The position numbers and the translations under genes are program-made. A model generated the notes under the pieces. That model was not told the origin of the DNA. It did not search any database and saw only the letters and a list, made by a program, of their open reading frames with translations. Below are positions 37,690 through 49,486 of a stretch of 64,000 nucleotides of DNA, piece after piece (the first letter of the stretch is position 1; the number at the start of each line of letters is the position of its first letter). The DNA is from Brumimicrobium salinarum (lineage in GTDB: Bacteria > Bacteroidota > Bacteroidia > Flavobacteriales_D > Crocinitomicaceae). The stretch is taken from NCBI RefSeq assembly GCF_002844555.1, contig NZ_PJNI01000014.1:23671-87670 (forward strand), read 5' to 3'.

Positions 37690-38385
37690 ATGGGACGTAT
37701 TTCTAAAAAAAGAAAAGAAGCGCTTTCTAAAATTGATTTTGGAAAGACGTATTCGTTGACTGAAGCATGTGATTTAGTGAAGGAAATCACTAATGCAAAA
37801 TTCGATGCTTCTGTTGATCTTAGTATTCGTTTGGGTGTGGACCCTAGAAAAGCGAATCAAATGGTAAGAGGAACCGTTGCTTTACCTCACGGAACTGGTA
37901 AGGATATCAAAGTTTTAGTGCTTTGTACTCCTGATAAAGAAGAGGAGGCTAAAGCAGCAGGTGCTGATTACGTTGGTTTAGACGAATATATTGAAAAGAT
38001 AAAAGGTGGATGGACTGATGTCGATGTTATTATCACTATGCCATCTGTAATGGGTAAAGTTGGTGCTCTAGGTCGTGTATTAGGACCAAGAGGACTTATG
38101 CCAAACCCAAAAACTGGTACTGTTACAATGGATGTAGCAAAAGCTGTTCAAGAAGTTAAAGCTGGTAAAATTGATTTCCGTGTTGATAAATACGGTATTG
38201 TTCATACAAATATTGCGAAAGTTTCTTTTGATGGAAATAAAATATTGGACAATGCTAATGAGTTATTAACGACGTTAGTTAAAATGAAACCATCTGCAGC
38301 TAAAGGAACATATATCAGAAGTATATACATGAGTTCTACTATGAGCCCAAGTATTCAAATTGATGCGAAATCTATTGTCGCTTAA
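37690..38385 (+). CDS. rplA: Ribosomal protein uL1
   Basis: A 231-residue L1 with the signature [31 protein letters not shown] and [17 protein letters not shown]1 forms the mobile L1 stalk and in many bacteria represses its own operon. Length and context are normal. Confidence 0.97.
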   Translation: MGRISKKRKEALSKIDFGKTYSLTEACDLVKEITNAKFDASVDLSIRLGVDPRKANQMVRGTVALPHGTGKDIKVLVLCTPDKEEEAKAAGADYVGLDEYIEKIKGGWTDVDVIITMPSVMGKVGALGRVLGPRGLMPNPKTGTVTMDVAKAVQEVKAGKIDFRVDKYGIVHTNIAKVSFDGNKILDNANELLTTLVKMKPSAAKGTYIRSIYMSSTMSPSIQIDAKSIVA

Positions 38386-38396
38386 AATTTTTAATT

Positions 38397-38918
38397 ATGA
38401 ATAGAGAAGAAAAAGCGCAGTACATTGACGATTTAACAGCAGATTTAAGTGAAGCAGGTGTGTTCTATTTAGCGGATACATCTGAACTTACAGTTGAGAA
38501 AATCAACGAACTTCGAGGAAGATGCTTCAAAAATGGTGTTAGTTTAAGAGTAATTAAAAATACTTTACTCGAAAAAGCTATCGACCGTGTTGAAGGTAAA
38601 GAACTTGGAGAATTGGTTGGGGTTCTTTCTGGACCAACTTCTATTATGTTTGCTGAAGTAGGTAATGCGCCTGCTAAAGTTATCAAAGAATTCCGTAAAA
38701 AGAACGATAAGCCTATTCTTAAAGCAGCTTATGTAGAAGAAACGATTTACCTAGGTGATGAAAATCTGAATACATTAACTGAAATTAAGAGTAAGGATGA
38801 GCTTATTGGAGATATTATTACCTTACTTCAAAGCCCAGCTAAAAACGTTGTTAGCGGACTTAAAGGACAGGGTGGTAAAATTGCTGGAATCCTTAAAACG
38901 CTCTCGGAAAGAGCTTAA
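38397..38918 (+). CDS. rplJ: Ribosomal protein uL10
   Basis: A 173-residue L10, anchor of the L7/L12 stalk. Typical blocks are GVFYLADTSELTVEKINELR, SLRVIKNTLLEKAI and a C-terminal helix for L7/L12 dimers (LLQSPAKNVVSGLKGQGGKIAGIL). It lies 11 nt after rplA, too close for a long L10 leader. Confidence 0.96.
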   Translation: MNREEKAQYIDDLTADLSEAGVFYLADTSELTVEKINELRGRCFKNGVSLRVIKNTLLEKAIDRVEGKELGELVGVLSGPTSIMFAEVGNAPAKVIKEFRKKNDKPILKAAYVEETIYLGDENLNTLTEIKSKDELIGDIITLLQSPAKNVVSGLKGQGGKIAGILKTLSERA

Positions 38919-38959
38919 GTATTATTAATTATTATAGAACCTTTTTAAAATAAAATAAA

Positions 38960-39334
38960 ATGGCTGAATTGAAAGAAATCGCTGAAACATTAGTTAACCT
39001 TACAGTAAAAGACGTTAACGAATTAGCAAACATCTTAAAAGATGAGTATGGTATCGAACCTGCAGCTGCTGCTGTAGCTGTTGCTGGCGGTGGTGCTGGT
39101 GGTGGTGATGCCGCTGAAGAAAAAACTGAGTTTGACGTAATCCTTAAAGCTGCCGGAGGTAGTAAATTGGCTGTCGTTAAATTAGTGAAAGAATTAACTG
39201 GTCTTGGCTTGAAAGAAGCTAAAGAATTAGTTGACAGTGCTCCATCTCCATTGAAAGAAGGAGTAGCGAAAGACGAAGCAGAAAGCCTTAAATCTTCATT
39301 AGAAGAAGCAGGAGCTGAAGTTGAAGTTAAGTAG
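38960..39334 (+). CDS. rplL: Ribosomal protein bL12 (L7/L12)
   Basis: A 124-residue L7/L12: N-terminal dimerisation part ([22 protein letters not shown]), an Ala/Gly hinge around 37-52, and the factor-binding C-terminal domain ([36 protein letters not shown]). An attenuator-like hairpin follows before rpoB. Confidence 0.97.
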   Translation: MAELKEIAETLVNLTVKDVNELANILKDEYGIEPAAAAVAVAGGGAGGGDAAEEKTEFDVILKAAGGSKLAVVKLVKELTGLGLKEAKELVDSAPSPLKEGVAKDEAESLKSSLEEAGAEVEVK

Positions 39335-39351
39335 TAACAACACTTATTTTA

Positions 39352-39394
39352 CAGTACAGGCATCCTCGATTTTCGGGATGCCTTGTGCTGTTTT
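39352..39394 (+). terminator. Hairpin between rplL and rpoB (partial terminator/attenuator)
   Basis: AGGCATCC (39358-39365) pairs with GGATGCCT (39376-39383); beyond one bulged T the stem continues CAGTAC with GTGCTG (one wobble) and is followed by TTTT. The stem is about 14 bp. In E. coli a partial terminator at the same place lowers rpoBC relative to ribosomal protein expression; the position here suggests the same use. Confidence 0.7.
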
Positions 39395-39443
39395 AATGCA
39401 TTTATACGCATACGGTACTTTTTTCTAACAAAAATACGTAGTC

Positions 39444-42400
39444 TTGGCAACATCAAATAATATCGCTACAAGAATTAATTTCGCTTCTAGCAAAAGTGTT
39501 TTTGAATATCCTGACTTTTTGGATGTTCAATTAAAATCATTTCGTGAGTTTTTTCAACTTGAAACAACTCCAGATAATAGAGAAAAAGAGGGACTCTTTA
39601 AAGTTTTTTCTGAAAACTTCCCCATTACTGATACAAGAAATCAGTTTGTCCTTGAGTTCTTGGACTATTTTATAGATCCGCCTCGCTACTCTATCGAAGA
39701 GTGTATTGAACGTGGATTAACTTACAGTGTGCCATTAAAGGCCAAATTAAAACTGTATTGTACTGATCCAGAACATGAGGATTTCGAAACTATTGTTCAA
39801 GATGTATATCTTGGAACAATTCCATATATGACCCCAAAAGGTTCATTTGTTGTTAACGGTGCTGAACGTGTTATCGTTTCTCAATTACACCGTTCTCCTG
39901 GTGTTTTCTTTGGTCAATCCAGACATGCTAACGGAACAAAATTGTATTCCGCTAGAATTATACCTTTTAAAGGTTCGTGGATTGAATTTGCTACTGACAT
40001 TAATAATGTCATGTATGCTTACATTGATCGTAAAAAGAAATTACCTGTAACCACTTTGTTTAGAGCAATTGGTTACGAAAGTGATAAAGACATTTTAGAG
40101 ATTTTTGACCTTGCTGATGAAGTTAAGGCAACTAAAACTAATCTTAAAAAAGTTCTAGGTAGAAAACTTGCTGCAAGGGTTCTTAAATCATGGATCGAAG
40201 ATTTCGTTGATGAGGATACTGGAGAAGTTGTTTCCATAGAACGTAATGAAGTTATACTTGATCGAGATACTGTACTCGATAAAGACAATATTGAAGAAAT
40301 AATTGAGGCCGGAACAAAAACTATAATCCTTCATAAAGAGGATGTTAATTCTGCTGATTTTACAATCATATATAATACTTTACAAAAAGATACTGCTAAT
40401 TCCGAGAAAGAAGCAGTAGAAGTAATCTATAGACAATTACGTAACGCTGAGCCGCCAGATTTTGAAACAGCACGTAGTGTTTTTGAAAAATTGTTTTTCT
40501 CAGATACTCGCTATGACCTTGGAGAGGTTGGTCGTTTCAGAATAAACAAAAAATTAAAAATATCAGACGACGAAGAATCACGTGTTCTTACTAAAAGTGA
40601 TATTATTAAAATCATTAAATACCTTATTGAATTAATTAATTCAAAAGCAGAAGTAGATGATATCGACCACCTTTCTAATCGTCGTGTTAGAACAGTTGGT
40701 GAACAATTATTCTCTCAATTTGGAGTAGGTTTGGCCCGTATGGCAAGAACGATCCGTGAGAGAATGAATGTGCGTGATAATGAGGTTTTTACACCGATTG
40801 ATTTGATTAATGCGAAAACATTATCTTCTGTTATTAATTCTTTCTTCGGAACGAATCAGTTATCTCAGTTTATGGATCAAACAAATCCACTTTCTGAGGT
40901 TACACACAAAAGACGTTTCTCTGCTTTAGGTCCTGGTGGTTTATCTAGAGAACGTGCTGGTTTTGAGGTGCGTGATGTTCACTATACACATTATGGTCGA
41001 CTATGTACTATTGAAACTCCCGAAGGACCAAACATTGGTTTGATTTCTTCCTTGTGTGTATTCGCTAAGGTGAATAAATTAGGCTTTATTGAAACACCGT
41101 ACAGAAAAGTAGTAGACGGTAAAGTTCAATTAGATGAAGAACCGATTTATTTGACTGCTGAAGAAGAAGATGCTAAAATGATTGCACAAGCAAATGCCCC
41201 ATTGAATGACGATGGTATGTTTACTGGTGAAGTTGTTAAAGCTCGTGAAGAAGGAGATTTCCCTGTTGTTGAACCACAAGAGTTAGATTTAATGGATGTT
41301 GGAGCAAATCAAATTGCTTCTATTGCAGCTTCTTCGATTCCATTTTTGGAACATGACGATGCCAACCGTGCTTTGATGGGATCAAACATGCAACGTCAGG
41401 CGCTACCTCTACTAAAACCACAATCTCCAATTGTTGGTACGGGTATTGAAAGGTTAGTTGCTAAGGATTCACGTGTATTGATTAACGCTGAAGGAGCTGG
41501 AGTTGTTGAATATGTTGATGCTAACAAAATTGTAATTAAATACGATCTCTCAGAAGAAGATGAGATTGTATCTTTTGATGGTAACACCAAAACATATACG
41601 CTTACTAAATTCAAGAAAACAAATCAAGGTTCAACGATGAATCTAAAACCTATTGTTAAAAAAGGTGATGTTGTTGAAGCAGGTCAAGTATTGTGTGAAG
41701 GTTATGCAACTCAACAAGGAGAATTGGCCTTAGGTCAAAATATGAAAGTTGCTTTCATGCCTTGGAAAGGGTATAACTTTGAGGATGCAATCGTTATCTC
41801 TGAAAGAGTTGTTCGCGAAGATGTCTTTACTTCAATTCATATTGATGAATATTCCTTGGAAGTAAGAGATACCAAACGTGGAATGGAGGAGTTAACTGCT
41901 GATATTCCTAACGTTAGTGAAGAAGCTACAAGAGATCTTGATGAACACGGTTTAATCAGAGTTGGTGCCGAGGTAAAAGAGGGAGATATATTAATTGGTA
42001 AGATTACACCAAAAGGTGAAACAGACCCATCTCCTGAAGAGAAGTTATTACGTGCTATTTTTGGTGATAAAGCTGGAGATGTTAAGGATGCTTCTTTAAA
42101 AGCTGGACCTTCTTTAAAAGGTGTGGTCATAAATAAAAAGCTGTTTTCTAGAGCTGTCAAAGACAGAAAAACAAAAGCACAAGACAAACCAATTCTTGAA
42201 AATCTTGATGCTGAGTACGAAAAAGATTTAGCAGAATTAAAAAATATTCTTGTTAAAAAACTATTGGTTATTTTAGATGGTAAAAAATCTGCAGGAGTAA
42301 CTAATAACTTTAGAGAAGAAATCATTAAAAAAGGTTCTAAATTCTCTGAAAAAGCATTAAGTATTGTTGACTATGCTATTGTAAATCCAAGTAAATGGAC

Positions 42401-43256
42401 AACAGAAGAAGATACCAATGCTCTTATTCAACGCGTGATTCATAACTTCACAATTAAAGCAAACGATTTATTAGGTAACTATAAGAGGAAGAAATTCCAT
42501 ATCTCAGTAGGGGATGAATTGCCTTCAGGAATTGTTAAATTGGCGAAAGTTTATTTAGCGAAGAAAAGAAAGCTTAAAGTGGGAGATAAGATGGCAGGTC
42601 GTCACGGAAACAAAGGTATTGTTGCTAATATTGTTCGACAAGAAGACATGCCTTTCCTAGATGACGGTACACCAGTTGACATCGTTTTGAACCCATTAGG
42701 GGTACCTTCACGAATGAACTTAGGACAAATTTATGAAACTGTTTTAGGTTGGGCTGGTGAAAAACTAAATGTGAAATTTGCAACCCCAATTTTTGATGGT
42801 GCAGAACCTTCTGAAGTTGCTGAGTATTGTGATAAAGCTGGTGTTCCACGTGCAGGTAAATCTTATTTGTATGACGGAGGAACAGGAGAAAGATTCCATC
42901 AACCAGCAACGGTTGGTGTGATTTACATGCTTAAACTTTCTCACATGGTGGATGATAAAATGCATTCACGTTCTATTGGACCGTACTCTTTAATCACACA
43001 ACAACCATTAGGAGGTAAAGCACTCTTCGGAGGTCAGCGTTTTGGAGAAATGGAGGTTTGGGCACTTGAAGCGTTCGGTGCATCTAATATTCTACAAGAA
43101 ATCTTGACGGTTAAGTCTGATGATGTAAATGGAAGAGCAAAAGCTTACGAAGCGATTGTGAAAGGTGATAACCTGCCAAAACCAGGTATTCCTGAATCTT
43201 TCAATGTATTGTTACATGAACTTAGAGGACTCGGTCTTAACATAAAGATGGATTAG
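39444..43256 (+). CDS. rpoB: DNA-directed RNA polymerase subunit beta
   Basis: The beta subunit of RNA polymerase, 1270 residues. It starts with TTG (protein [26 protein letters not shown]). The rifampicin region is conventional: [47 protein letters not shown]. Catalytic-core blocks [22 protein letters not shown] and [13 protein letters not shown] are present, and the C terminus ends [13 protein letters not shown] see no insertion or defect. rpoC follows after 33 nt. Confidence 0.98.
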   Translation: MATSNNIATRINFASSKSVFEYPDFLDVQLKSFREFFQLETTPDNREKEGLFKVFSENFPITDTRNQFVLEFLDYFIDPPRYSIEECIERGLTYSVPLKAKLKLYCTDPEHEDFETIVQDVYLGTIPYMTPKGSFVVNGAERVIVSQLHRSPGVFFGQSRHANGTKLYSARIIPFKGSWIEFATDINNVMYAYIDRKKKLPVTTLFRAIGYESDKDILEIFDLADEVKATKTNLKKVLGRKLAARVLKSWIEDFVDEDTGEVVSIERNEVILDRDTVLDKDNIEEIIEAGTKTIILHKEDVNSADFTIIYNTLQKDTANSEKEAVEVIYRQLRNAEPPDFETARSVFEKLFFSDTRYDLGEVGRFRINKKLKISDDEESRVLTKSDIIKIIKYLIELINSKAEVDDIDHLSNRRVRTVGEQLFSQFGVGLARMARTIRERMNVRDNEVFTPIDLINAKTLSSVINSFFGTNQLSQFMDQTNPLSEVTHKRRFSALGPGGLSRERAGFEVRDVHYTHYGRLCTIETPEGPNIGLISSLCVFAKVNKLGFIETPYRKVVDGKVQLDEEPIYLTAEEEDAKMIAQANAPLNDDGMFTGEVVKAREEGDFPVVEPQELDLMDVGANQIASIAASSIPFLEHDDANRALMGSNMQRQALPLLKPQSPIVGTGIERLVAKDSRVLINAEGAGVVEYVDANKIVIKYDLSEEDEIVSFDGNTKTYTLTKFKKTNQGSTMNLKPIVKKGDVVEAGQVLCEGYATQQGELALGQNMKVAFMPWKGYNFEDAIVISERVVREDVFTSIHIDEYSLEVRDTKRGMEELTADIPNVSEEATRDLDEHGLIRVGAEVKEGDILIGKITPKGETDPSPEEKLLRAIFGDKAGDVKDASLKAGPSLKGVVINKKLFSRAVKDRKTKAQDKPILENLDAEYEKDLAELKNILVKKLLVILDGKKSAGVTNNFREEIIKKGSKFSEKALSIVDYAIVNPSKWTTEEDTNALIQRVIHNFTIKANDLLGNYKRKKFHISVGDELPSGIVKLAKVYLAKKRKLKVGDKMAGRHGNKGIVANIVRQEDMPFLDDGTPVDIVLNPLGVPSRMNLGQIYETVLGWAGEKLNVKFATPIFDGAEPSEVAEYCDKAGVPRAGKSYLYDGGTGERFHQPATVGVIYMLKLSHMVDDKMHSRSIGPYSLITQQPLGGKALFGGQRFGEMEVWALEAFGASNILQEILTVKSDDVNGRAKAYEAIVKGDNLPKPGIPESFNVLLHELRGLGLNIKMD

Positions 43257-43289
43257 TAGTCAACGTTTAATTGAAAACATTTGAATAAA

Positions 43290-46200
43290 ATGGCGTATAA
43301 AAAAGATAATCAAAATACGGTAAAAGACTTTAATAATATTACCATTTCGCTTGCTTCACCAGAACAAATTTTGGAGCAATCGAGTGGTGAGGTTTTGAAA
43401 CCGGAAACCATTAACTACAGAACCTATAAGCCTGAAAGAGATGGTTTGTTCTGTGAACGTATCTTTGGACCTGTTAAAGACTACGAATGTCACTGTGGTA
43501 AATACAAAAGAATCCGATATAAGGGGATTGTTTGTGATCGTTGTGGTGTTGAAGTAACAGAGAAAAAAGTAAGACGTGAAAGAATGGGTCACATCCAATT
43601 GGTTGTTCCTGTTGCACATATATGGTACTTTAGATCTTTACCGAATAAAATTGGTTACTTGTTAGGTTTACCAACGAAAAAGTTAGATCAAATTATATAC
43701 TATGAAAGGTATGTTGTCATCCAATCTGGTCTAGCTAGAAATGCAGACGGTGAAGAGTTGGACAAAATGCAATTTCTAACAGAAGAAGAGTATTTAGATA
43801 TTCTTGATGAATTGCCTCAAGACAATCAATACCTAGATGATACCGACCCAAATAAGTTTATTGCTAAAATGGGTGCTGAAGCTCTTTTTGATTTATTAAA
43901 AGGATTAGATCTTCATCAATTGTCTTTTGATTTAAGGCATAAAGCCAATAACGAAACTTCAATGCAACGTAAAAATGAAGCATTGAAACGTTTACAAGTT
44001 GTTGAAGCTATGCGCGATTCTCAGGACAGAATTGAAAATCGTCCCGAATGGATGATTATCAAAGTTGTTCCAGTTACTCCTCCAGAATTGAGACCATTGG
44101 TACCATTAGATGGTGGACGATTTGCGACATCTGATTTGAATGACTTATACAGAAGGGTTATTATTCGTAATAACCGATTAAAAAGGTTGATTGAAATTAA
44201 GGCTCCTGAAGTTATTTTGCGTAATGAAAAACGTATGCTTCAAGAATCTGTAGATTCTTTGTTTGATAACTCTAGAAAATCGAGTGCAGTTAAAACTGAA
44301 TCAAACAGACCTTTGAAATCGTTATCTGACTCTTTAAAAGGAAAGCAAGGTCGTTTCCGTCAAAACCTTTTGGGTAAGCGTGTTGATTATTCAGCACGAT
44401 CTGTTATTGTTGTTGGTCCTTCATTGAAACTTCACGAGTGTGGACTCCCAAAAGATATGGCTGCTGAACTTTACAAGCCTTTTGTTATTCGTAAATTGAT
44501 TGAAAGAGGAATCGTAAAAACTGTAAAGTCTGCCAAGAAAATAGTTGATAAAAAGGAAGCTGTTGTTTGGGATATTTTAGAAAATGTAATTAAATCTCAT
44601 CCAGTTCTACTTAACCGAGCACCTACACTTCACCGTTTGGGTATTCAAGCGTTCCAACCTAAATTGATAGAAGGGAAAGCAATTAGTTTACACCCGCTTG
44701 TATGTACCGCTTTTAACGCCGATTTCGATGGTGACCAGATGGCGGTTCACTTACCTTTGGGGAATGCTGCTATTCTTGAGGCACAGTTGTTAATGTTGTC
44801 TTCTCATAACATTTTGAACCCTGCAAATGGTGCGCCAATCGCTGTACCATCTCAGGATATGGTTTTGGGATTATACTATATGACAAAAGGTCGAAAATCA
44901 GACGAGGAACGTACGATGATTGGAGAAGGAATGACTTTTTATTCTCCAGAAGAGGTTCGTATAGCTTTAAATGAAGGTGGTGTAGATTTACACGCCCATA
45001 TAAAGGTTAAAACTGAAATTCTTAACGATGAAGGTGGATTCGAACAAAAAATTATCGAAACAACTGTAGGAAGGGTTTTATTTAATGAAATGGTTCCTAA
45101 AGAGGTTGGTTACATCAATGATGTATTAACCAAAAAAGCACTTCGAGATATTATTGGTGTCGTATTGAAGATTTCAGGTACTTCAAGAACAGTTCAATTC
45201 TTAGATGATATTAAATCTGTAGGATATGATATGGCCTTTAGAGGTGGTTTATCATTCAACTTGGATGATATTATCATTCCAAAAGAAAAAGAAATATTAG
45301 TAGATAAAGCAAACGCTAATGTTGGTGAGGTTATGGATAACTACAACATGGGGCTGATTACTAATAATGAAAGATACAATCAGATTATTGACATTTGGAC
45401 ACGTACCAATTCACGTTTAACAAACACGTTAATGGATCAATTGAAATCTGATAAACAAGGTTTCAACTCTATTTACATGATGTTTGATTCTGGAGCACGT
45501 GGTTCGAAAGAGCAAATTCGTCAGTTGTCTGGAATGAGGGGGCTTATGGCAAAACCTCAAAAGTCTGGAGCTTCAGCACAAGAGATTATTGAAAATCCAA
45601 TTCTCTCTAACTTTAAGGAAGGTCTTTCTATTTTAGAGTACTTTATCTCAACACACGGTGCACGTAAAGGTCTTGCCGATACGGCCCTTAAAACTGCTGA
45701 TGCTGGTTACTTAACAAGAAGGTTAGTAGACGTAGCTCAAGATGTTGTAGTTAATGAAAAAGATTGTGGAACCTTAAGAGGAATTATCGCAACACCATTG
45801 AAAAAGAATGATGAAGTTGTTGAACCATTATATGATCGAATTGTAGGTCGAAGCGCTGTACATGATGTATACGATGATGAAGATAATTTGTTGGTTGAAG
45901 GCGGAGAACTTATAACAGAAGACATTGCTAAGTCGATTGATGAAGCAGGAATTGACGAAGTTGAAATCCGTTCGGTTCTTACTTGTGAGTTAAGACGTGG
46001 TGTTTGTGCTAAATGTTACGGTCGAAACTTAGCTACGAACCGTGAGGCTCAATTAGGAGATTCAATTGGTGTGGTTGCTGCTCAGTCTATTGGTGAGCCA
46101 GGTACACAGTTGACATTACGTACTTTCCACGTTGGGGGTACAGCTTCTAATATTGCTGATGAAAGTGATTTGAAAGCAAAAGCAACTGGTCGTTTAGAGA

Positions 46201-47576
46201 TTGATGAATTAAGAACAATTACCAAAACGGAAAAAGACGGTACCAAAAAGGAAATCGTTGTAGGTCGTTCTGCTGAATTAAAAATTATTGACGAAAAAAC
46301 AGGCTTAGCTGCAATGACAGCCAATGTACCTTATGGTGCAGAAATGCTTGTAAAATCAGATACAGATATTACAAAGAACGATGTGATTTGTAAATGGGAT
46401 CCATATAATGCGGTTATTATTTCCGAATATAATGGGTTTATTGAATTCGATAATGTTCTTGAAGGAATCACATACCGTGAGGAGGTCGATGAGCAAACTG
46501 GGTTTACCGAAAAGGTAATTACAGAAACTAGAGATAAGAAAAAGAATCCTACGATTATTATAAAAGATAAAAAAGGTGAAGTTTTAAAATCTTATCCAAT
46601 ACCGGTTAATGCTCACGTTTCTGTTAAAGAAGGTGACGAAATACATCAAGGATTCAGCTTGGTTAAAATACCTAGAGTTGGAGGTAAAGGTGGTGATATT
46701 ACTGGTGGTTTACCACGTATTACCGAGCTTTTCGAAGCTAGAAATCCATCGAATCCAGCTGTAGTTTCTGAGATAGACGGAATTGCAAGCTATGGTAAAA
46801 TCAAGCGTGGTAACCGTGAGGTGATTATTGAAGCAAAATCAGGAGAAAAGAAGAAATATCTTGTTCCATTGTCGAAACATATCTTGGTACAAGAAAATGA
46901 TTTCGTTCGTGCTGGACAATCATTATCCGATGGAGCAATTACTCCAAAAGATATCTTAAATATTCAAGGACCAACAGCGGTTCAAGAATACTTAGTAAAT
47001 GAAGTTCAAGAGGTGTATCGTTTACAAGGTGTGAAGATTAATGATAAACACTTTGAGGTTATCGTTCGTCAAATGATGCTTAAAGTAGAAATTGATGATG
47101 CGGGTGATACTAAGTTTTTAGAGAATCAAGCTATTCACAAGGCCGACTTTATGGAGGAAAACGATCGTATTTTTGGTCAGAAGTATATTACCGATGCGGG
47201 CGATTCAAAAAACTTAAGTGTTGGTCAAATCGTTTCTGCTAGAAGATTAAGAGATGAAAACACACAATTAAAACGTGAAGATGCTAAGTTAGTTGAAGCA
47301 CGTGATGCAGTGGCAGCAACTTCTAAGCCTATGCTTCAGGGGATCACACGTTCTTCACTTCAAACACAATCATTTATTTCTGCGGCTTCCTTCCAGGAAA
47401 CAACAAAGGTTCTGAATGAAGCTGCAATTTCAGGTAAAGTAGATCATTTACTTGGACTGAAAGAAAATGTAATTGTTGGTCATAAGATTCCGGCCGGAAC
47501 TGGAGTTCGTAAATTTCAAAATATAGAGGTAGATTCTACTGAAACTTATAGCGAATCAACTGATAAAGTTGATTAA
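43290..47576 (+). CDS. rpoC: DNA-directed RNA polymerase subunit beta'
   Basis: The beta' subunit of RNA polymerase. The N-terminal zinc finger reads [20 protein letters not shown], the catalytic loop is [12 protein letters not shown] near residue 478, and the second zinc site is in [16 protein letters not shown] near 900. I start at ATG 43290 (MAYKKDNQ), the usual Bacteroidota N terminus; a TTG three codons earlier is in frame. The C-terminal end ([21 protein letters not shown]) is normal for the phylum. A strong terminator follows. Confidence 0.98.
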   Translation: MAYKKDNQNTVKDFNNITISLASPEQILEQSSGEVLKPETINYRTYKPERDGLFCERIFGPVKDYECHCGKYKRIRYKGIVCDRCGVEVTEKKVRRERMGHIQLVVPVAHIWYFRSLPNKIGYLLGLPTKKLDQIIYYERYVVIQSGLARNADGEELDKMQFLTEEEYLDILDELPQDNQYLDDTDPNKFIAKMGAEALFDLLKGLDLHQLSFDLRHKANNETSMQRKNEALKRLQVVEAMRDSQDRIENRPEWMIIKVVPVTPPELRPLVPLDGGRFATSDLNDLYRRVIIRNNRLKRLIEIKAPEVILRNEKRMLQESVDSLFDNSRKSSAVKTESNRPLKSLSDSLKGKQGRFRQNLLGKRVDYSARSVIVVGPSLKLHECGLPKDMAAELYKPFVIRKLIERGIVKTVKSAKKIVDKKEAVVWDILENVIKSHPVLLNRAPTLHRLGIQAFQPKLIEGKAISLHPLVCTAFNADFDGDQMAVHLPLGNAAILEAQLLMLSSHNILNPANGAPIAVPSQDMVLGLYYMTKGRKSDEERTMIGEGMTFYSPEEVRIALNEGGVDLHAHIKVKTEILNDEGGFEQKIIETTVGRVLFNEMVPKEVGYINDVLTKKALRDIIGVVLKISGTSRTVQFLDDIKSVGYDMAFRGGLSFNLDDIIIPKEKEILVDKANANVGEVMDNYNMGLITNNERYNQIIDIWTRTNSRLTNTLMDQLKSDKQGFNSIYMMFDSGARGSKEQIRQLSGMRGLMAKPQKSGASAQEIIENPILSNFKEGLSILEYFISTHGARKGLADTALKTADAGYLTRRLVDVAQDVVVNEKDCGTLRGIIATPLKKNDEVVEPLYDRIVGRSAVHDVYDDEDNLLVEGGELITEDIAKSIDEAGIDEVEIRSVLTCELRRGVCAKCYGRNLATNREAQLGDSIGVVAAQSIGEPGTQLTLRTFHVGGTASNIADESDLKAKATGRLEIDELRTITKTEKDGTKKEIVVGRSAELKIIDEKTGLAAMTANVPYGAEMLVKSDTDITKNDVICKWDPYNAVIISEYNGFIEFDNVLEGITYREEVDEQTGFTEKVITETRDKKKNPTIIIKDKKGEVLKSYPIPVNAHVSVKEGDEIHQGFSLVKIPRVGGKGGDITGGLPRITELFEARNPSNPAVVSEIDGIASYGKIKRGNREVIIEAKSGEKKKYLVPLSKHILVQENDFVRAGQSLSDGAITPKDILNIQGPTAVQEYLVNEVQEVYRLQGVKINDKHFEVIVRQMMLKVEIDDAGDTKFLENQAIHKADFMEENDRIFGQKYITDAGDSKNLSVGQIVSARRLRDENTQLKREDAKLVEARDAVAATSKPMLQGITRSSLQTQSFISAASFQETTKVLNEAAISGKVDHLLGLKENVIVGHKIPAGTGVRKFQNIEVDSTETYSESTDKVD

Positions 47577-47597
47577 CATCTTATAAACTGAAATAAT

Positions 47598-47629
47598 AGG
47601 CTATCAATTTATATTGATAGCCTTTTTTT
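47598..47629 (+). terminator. Intrinsic terminator after rpoC
   Basis: AGGCTATCAAT (47598-47608) pairs perfectly with ATTGATAGCCT (47613-47623) across a 4-nt loop and runs into T7. It closes the rpoBC transcript. Confidence 0.9.
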
Positions 47630-47644
47630 ATTACCTTTATTCTT

Positions 47645-47959
47645 ATGGAAGATAACAATAACAAGGAAAATAAAATTAACATAGAATTACCTGAAAACGT
47701 TGCTGATGGAGTTTACTCAAACTTAGCGGTAATAACACATTCGCAAAGTGAATTTGTATGTGATTTTGTGCAAATAATGCCAGGTGTTCCTAAAGGAAAA
47801 GTTAATTCTAGGGTTATTATGACCCCTGAAAATGCAAAACGATTATTAAATGCTTTGCATGATAATATTCAAAAGTACGAAGCAAATGCAGGGAAAATAA
47901 GTGATAATAATAATGATGTACCTCCTATTAATTTTGGTACACCACCTACAGAAGCATAA
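47645..47959 (+). CDS. DUF3467 family protein
   Basis: A 104-residue soluble protein of the DUF3467 family, whose function is unknown. Conserved blocks are ADGVYSNLAVITHSQSEFVCDFVQIMPG and VNSRVIMTPENAKRLLNALHDNIQKYE, followed by an Asn/Pro-rich tail. It comes 16 nt after the rpoC terminator and 37 nt before lpd. In Bacteroidota it is often found close to rpoC, which hints at a link to transcription but proves nothing. Confidence 0.88.
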   Translation: MEDNNNKENKINIELPENVADGVYSNLAVITHSQSEFVCDFVQIMPGVPKGKVNSRVIMTPENAKRLLNALHDNIQKYEANAGKISDNNNDVPPINFGTPPTEA

Positions 47960-47996
47960 AACTTACATTTCTATAAAAATTTAATATACATTTATT

Positions 47997-49400
47997 ATGA
48001 GTAAATACGACATTACTGTCATTGGTTCAGGACCAGGTGGATATGTTGCGGCTATTAGATGCGCGCAACTGGGAATGAAAACCGCTATTATTGAAAAATA
48101 CGATACTTTAGGAGGAACTTGCTTAAATGTGGGGTGTATACCTTCAAAAGCTTTATTAGATAGTAGTGAACATTTTCATAATGCTAATCATTCATTTGAA
48201 GAGCATGGTATTGAGCTTGAAAACTTAAAACCTGACTTTTCTAAAATGGTTGAAAGAAAAAATAAAGTGGTAGATCAAACCTGTAAAGGTATTGACTTTT
48301 TAATGGATAAAAACAAAATTGATGTACTTCATGGAGTAGGTTCTTTTGTTGACAAAAACACCATTAAGGTAACTGATAAGAAGGGGCAAGAAAAAGAAGT
48401 AAAAACAGATAAAGTAATCATTGCTACAGGGTCAAAACCAAATTACTTTAAAGGTATGGAGCCGGATAAGGAACGTATTATTACTTCTACCGAAGCTTTA
48501 TCTTTGAAAGAAATACCTAAGAAACTAATAGTTATTGGTGGTGGTGTAATCGGACTTGAGTTGGGCTCCGTATATGCACGATTAGGAACAGCAGTAGAGG
48601 TGGTAGAGTTTGCCGATAGTATAATTCCCACTATGGATAAAACCATGGGGAAAGAACTTACCAAGGTGTTGAAAAAATTGAAAATGAAATTCAATATGAA
48701 ACACAAAGTTCAAAAGGTTGAAAATACTGGAAAAGGTGTAGTGGTTACAGCATTGGATAAAAAGGATAAAGAAGTCACTTTTGAAGCCGATTATTGTTTA
48801 GTAGCTGTTGGAAGAAAGCCATATACAGATGGTTTAGGTCTTGAGAATGTTGGAATCAAAACCACTGATCGAGGACAAATTGAAGTGAATGAGGATTTGC
48901 AAACTTCGGCAGATAATATTTATGCAATTGGTGATGTTGTCAAAGGTGCAATGTTAGCACATAAAGCCGAAGAGGAAGGAACGTTTGTGGCCGAAAAATT
49001 GGCTGGTCAAATCCCACATATTAATTATAATTTAATTCCTGGTGTTGTGTACACATGGCCTGAAGTTGCAGCTGTCGGAAAAACAGAACAAGAAATTAAG
49101 GATGAAGGAATATCTTATAACGTTGGATCTTTTCCAATGAAAGCATTGGGTAGATCTAGAGCCTCTGGTGATATTCAAGGCCTTGTAAAAATCATAACCA
49201 ATAAAGACACCGATGAGATTTTAGGTGTTCACATGATTGGTGCAAGAGCAGCCGATCTAATCATGGAAGGCGTTGTTGCAATGGAGTATAGAGCTTCTGC
49301 AGAAGACCTAGTACGCATGTCACATCCACATCCTACCTATTCTGAGGCGGTTAGAGAAGCTGCAATGGATGCAACAGGGAAAAGAGCAATCCATATTTAA
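47997..49400 (+). CDS. lpd: Dihydrolipoyl dehydrogenase
   Basis: The E3 flavoprotein of 2-oxoacid dehydrogenase complexes and the glycine cleavage system, 467 residues. It shows the FAD-binding GSGPGGYVAA, redox disulfide GGTCLNVGCIPSKAL (Cys 42 and 47), NAD-binding VIGGGVIGLELGSVY, a second FAD block YAIGDVVKGAMLAHKAEEEG and the catalytic HPHPTYSE. E1 and E2 genes are not in the window. A terminator follows. Confidence 0.96.
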   Translation: MSKYDITVIGSGPGGYVAAIRCAQLGMKTAIIEKYDTLGGTCLNVGCIPSKALLDSSEHFHNANHSFEEHGIELENLKPDFSKMVERKNKVVDQTCKGIDFLMDKNKIDVLHGVGSFVDKNTIKVTDKKGQEKEVKTDKVIIATGSKPNYFKGMEPDKERIITSTEALSLKEIPKKLIVIGGGVIGLELGSVYARLGTAVEVVEFADSIIPTMDKTMGKELTKVLKKLKMKFNMKHKVQKVENTGKGVVVTALDKKDKEVTFEADYCLVAVGRKPYTDGLGLENVGIKTTDRGQIEVNEDLQTSADNIYAIGDVVKGAMLAHKAEEEGTFVAEKLAGQIPHINYNLIPGVVYTWPEVAAVGKTEQEIKDEGISYNVGSFPMKALGRSRASGDIQGLVKIITNKDTDEILGVHMIGARAADLIMEGVVAMEYRASAEDLVRMSHPHPTYSEAVREAAMDATGKRAIHI

Positions 49401-49437
49401 GTATCATGTTATTTATAGGTTGAAAAAATAAAATATA

Positions 49438-49476
49438 AAGATGTCTCTAGTAATTATTTATTTGAGACATCTTTTT
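49438..49476 (+). terminator. Intrinsic terminator after lpd
   Basis: AAAGATGTCTC (49438-49448) pairs perfectly with GAGACATCTTT (49464-49474), with T5 at the end. It ends 10 nt before the glycosyltransferase start. Confidence 0.85.
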
Positions 49477-49486
49477 ATATCGTTAT

